Below are positions 60,791 to 64,000 of a stretch of DNA of 64,000 bases, one piece after another. The stretch spans positions 604,321 to 668,320 of the forward strand of contig RDEW01000027.1 in NCBI GenBank assembly GCA_011109175.1, written 5' to 3'. The position numbers and the translations under genes were made by a program. The notes beneath the pieces are model-generated. The model was not told where the DNA came from. It saw nothing but the letters and a program-made list of their open reading frames with translations, and made no database searches. The stretch is from Dicyema japonicum. Lineage: Eukaryota > Dicyemida > Rhombozoa > Dicyemidae. Position 1 is the first letter of the stretch; each line of letters opens with the position of its first letter.

Positions 60791-61544
60791 TGTCGTTCAT
60801 ATGCTATTTTAGTGAATAATTGACAAAATCGATACCATTGATATTCTATCATAGAATTTTAAGTTATGGATTTTTATCAATTTCTCAGAAAAACGTCAAG
60901 GGATGTGTGCGTGTGATTTGACATGACCACACTGTAGGGGACGCAATAGGAAAAAGGAAGAAAGTCTTTTGTGGTTATGTATTGCAGAAAATCTGCACTT
61001 AACGAAAGGGGTGACAACATTAAAAGAACGACGTAAATATTCTTACTCTATATATTTAGGGATCATCATGCACTACTGCATGGAATCCCCTACATCTATA
61101 ATCCCACACAGTTGATATGATCTCAGGTCGACTAAACATTTTAATAGTAACCTGCATATTTGTCGAACTTTTTTCAGAAGTGATTCTCAAATTCTTATTA
61201 TTTACCTTTTTTGAAATAATTGCACTAGAAAATTCGATATGTGTATATCAAGGACACTCTTTTGAAGGAACTTTGAGCAAAGTTGCTTGAATATAAATAG
61301 AATATTCCTATCCACAATCAACTGTCTAAAAACCCTTTTTCAAATTTAGCGATAATGTCTCCCCCATCTCATCTTATAAAAAATAACGTGGAGTTTAATA
61401 TATTATTTGCAATTCGCATACTTCTTACCAATCCCCACAGTCTTCAAATGCTCATGGAAGTAATATCCACCATATTACGCACCCTGATAACTTGTAAAAT
61501 AGTGTCCGGTCACAAACAATAATAAGTCCTTTGAATTGTGGTTC

Positions 61545-62330
61545 ATACAGCCACTTTGCCGATTATGGAAAATGTCCCAAGGCTGTTGAAGTTAACATAG
61601 CGAAAAAAAACAAAATTGAATGGACAATTATCTCTAAAACGAGAAAATGCCCATAATGGAGAAAGTGAAGTTTCCAAAATTGGAACGAATAAGAAATTAA
61701 AATTGGCTGGAATAGAACATATAATAAGAAACCTTATAAAAAAGAAACAGTAGAAGCTTCAATACAGAGAAGAGAGTGACGCTCTTAAGAAGAGAGGGCA
61801 GCCACCGAAAAAACCAGAAGTAGTAGGATAACCCTGATTAATGCCCGTTCTCTTCGGAAACGGGCCTCAGTGCTGGTTGCTATAGCCAGCACGATCCAGA
61901 TGGAAGTTATAATTATAAACGAATCTAAATTGAAGAAAAGACCATTTAAAATTGATGGATACGACTCATTAGATTTTTTTGGAAGACTAGTTCTTGTGCT
62001 GGAACAGGAACTTCAATTTACTACAAAACTTCTTTAAATACAAGACTACCCACGATCAATGAAGAAAATCTTTGTGAACTAGCAAGCATTCAACTACAAA
62101 CAACCATGGGATGGATAATTATCGGAGGAATCTATTCTAAAAAACTACGAGAGTATCCATGGATTGTTGACAAATTTATGGAAAACAATGAATATCCAAT
62201 CCTTGTTGGGGACATGAACGCTAAACATACTGACTATGGTTGTGTAACAACCAATCAAGACGGAAAATGCCTTGTAAAATGGATGAAGTCTGGAAAGTTA
62301 AAGTTTTTAACTTCAGTCTAAATTATGCAA
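61545..62330 (+). mobile_element. Second copy of the gag/endonuclease retrotransposon (partial)
   Basis: Nearly matches the reverse complement of 6720-7720: the SHFADYGKCPKAVE knuckle region, the ORF1 end, the LINARSL start of the endonuclease, and YPILVGDMNAKHTDYGC. Small internal deletions (for example in ORF1 near 61770). No RT follows; similarity stops near 62320. The shared part is close enough that both copies look fairly young. Confidence 0.82.
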
Positions 62331-64000
62331 TTAAACTCGCACATGGATTGGATTTAGCATCTGAAATTGATGACGAATACGAAAGAAAAACGAGAAGAAT
62401 CGGTGATTTATTACATTGCTTGTGGAAACTCGCATTGTAATTGGGGCTTTTTACGAAGAAGAGACATACGGTGTCTCATGAGAGTGCCCCGATATAGACG
62501 ACCCCAAATCTTGGCTTTCCTCTTTAGTTAGTGGCTCTTACCTTGTTTAGTTAGTTGGGGTTTTGCGAATAAATTATGTTATCTGTTAAGCGACAATTTT
62601 TCAACTTTTGCCTTTGTTACGTTTTTAATTCTTTTGTAATGTTGCAATTGGTTTATTCTTTTGGCTATAATGGAAATACATTGTGATTCCCTTAGTTTCA
62701 TTAATGACTCCTGTAACCATATGTTTTGGACTGATAAGTTTGACTTATCAGCCCGGACACGAAGATGGCCCTGTGTTCTCATACTATACAACTTTTATTA
62801 ACCCCGGGATCAACGATAAGGAAAAACAAAAGTAATCACTAGTTAGGTGATCCCAGTTTCCAAAACCAATCGTGCCATTCGAAGCCTATGCGTCTCCATT
62901 GTTTTCACTGTCGAACGGAAATACCTTTTTTGATCTTTGCTGAGGAAGCCGATTGGGGACGGAAATTTCTTAGCCAACCGATTTTCTTTTGCGTGGACCA
63001 GTGAGAGGCTTAGTGAGTATTAAATGATTTGAGTGAACGGAACAACCTGGAGTTAATTATTCAAAAGAACTTCTCAAAGATCATCTTTCTGAGGACTTCC
63101 CCGCTGAAATACATTACGAGCTACACTTTAGTTACGATTTGGAAAATCCGGGTTCGTGTAAGACGGACCTTCAATGGGGTGCTGTAGCTCGTAGCGTAGA
63201 TGTTGTACGAATTTCATTCTCAAATTGAACTTGGTGTGATTCAAGCTGTCGCTGTGTACCTGTAAGTTTGTGGAGAAAGATCCAGTTCAGTTTGGTGTTA
63301 TTTTGGAGTATTTGATACGGTTACCCCAATTGGTGTTCTAGAAAGAGGGTATGGTTGGTTTTTATCAATTTTGTGCTTCGTTTTACTGTGTTCTTTATGG
63401 TTATGGAAGATAAACGTCCTCGTCTTAAAGGAGTGTTTTGATCAGTTTCAGAGTCTTTCAAAAATAGTTGCATAAACCATTCTTATCAAAATATTTTATT
63501 ATATGGCCCATTTTGGTTTATATTACTGTATTCCAGTAAAATGAAAATGTTCCTTATAGAGTCAATACTCCTATCATCGTTCTCAGCTGTTTGAACATAT
63601 TCCTCTTTATTATGAGAGTAATCGTGTGTGAGTAAATCTAGTAGTTAAAGTCCTTATATGATTAATTAGGATATTGCTTACGTCGTTCGGCATAAATCTG
63701 AGGAAAACCGTCTGTTTTTTTATACCTATCAAAGTCGATTCCGTCTCTCATTGTTTTTTGAAATGAAATTATTCTTTCAGAGACAAGAGTATAGCTGTGT
63801 GATTCAGTTCCCAACCAGGATATTAATTAAATCATAATAAATTTGAATTAATTAACACCAATTTTTATACCTGAAAAAAACCGATCAAGTTAGTAAAATG
63901 TTAGTATTTTTAACTCCGCAAGTTCCAAGTACATTGTACTTGTCCTTAATGGCACTGCAGTCTGAAATAACAATATTAATTACGTGATTCACATGTCGGC
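62331..64000. other. Unassigned terminal stretch
   Basis: No gene, RNA or repeat recognised; only short frames. Confidence 0.4.

Noticed and set aside
61868-61900. 7-bp hairpin (gtgctgg...ccagcac) conserved in both copies of the gag retroelement
   Set aside because: It lies inside the endonuclease coding start (LINARSL...), so coding constraint explains its conservation.
1-64000. CRISPR array, operons, ribosome binding sites
   Set aside because: Eukaryotic gene structure throughout; no regularly spaced identical short repeats.

Overview
The window is nuclear DNA from a small-genome metazoan. The genes I recognise are animal genes: ASB-type ankyrin/SOCS-box protein, NIM1K kinase, nicastrin, RTEL1, CEP78, syntaxin, IDH3 alpha, MTO1 and GPALPP1. 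Nearly all are cut into many exons by GT...AG introns of about 21-28 nt. Reading frames and protein similarity only line up once these tiny introns are removed, for example 9 introns of 21-32 nt in the IDH3 gene. Introns this short across whole genes are known from dicyemid mesozoans, so a dicyemid (Dicyema-like) genome is my leading inference. A ciliated animal would also fit the CEP78 gene. I could not run a search to confirm the species.

Layout: 1-296 start of MTO1 (-); 507-2307 ankyrin/SOCS-box gene (+); 2.3-5.2 kb gene-poor, with one copy of a dispersed repeat; 5.7-9.0 kb degraded non-LTR retroelements (-); 9.7-10.5 kb GPALPP1 (-); 10.6-13.5 kb two unrecognised genes; 14.3-16.5 kb retroelement fragment and a hAT transposon with intact ends; 16.7-17.9 kb NIM1K (-); 18-20 kb copia-like trace and a RING fragment; 20.2-23.5 kb RTEL1 (-); 24-26.6 kb unassigned; 26.7-29.3 kb nicastrin (-); 31.2-34.4 kb non-LTR retroelement (+) split by a pogo/Tigger transposon; 34.6-35.2 kb a second retroelement RT; 35.6-37.6 kb CEP78 (-), divergent from IDH3 alpha at 37.8-39.0 kb (+); 40.8-50.3 kb a transposon-rich block containing a PHD-RT-endonuclease element and several 3' fragments of its relatives; 50.5-51.4 kb PA-TM-RING E3 ligase (+); 52.6-54.5 kb repeats and an RT fragment; 54.6-55.7 kb syntaxin (+); 56.7-59.4 kb WD40 protein (-); 60.3-62.3 kb more retroelement pieces; the last 1.7 kb shows nothing I can name.

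The host genes are ordinary cellular genes, unrelated in pathway, and sit in gene-dense clumps separated by transposon graveyards. Two divergent pairs (MTO1/ASB and CEP78/IDH3A) each share an intergenic gap of only about 210 bp. At least six transposon types are present: gag-bearing non-LTR, a TAA-tailed non-LTR family, a jockey-like non-LTR, the REL-endonuclease non-LTR, hAT, pogo/Tigger, and a possible copia trace. All coding copies are broken. Several host genes carry one unresolved frame break each, which could be assembly error or decay.
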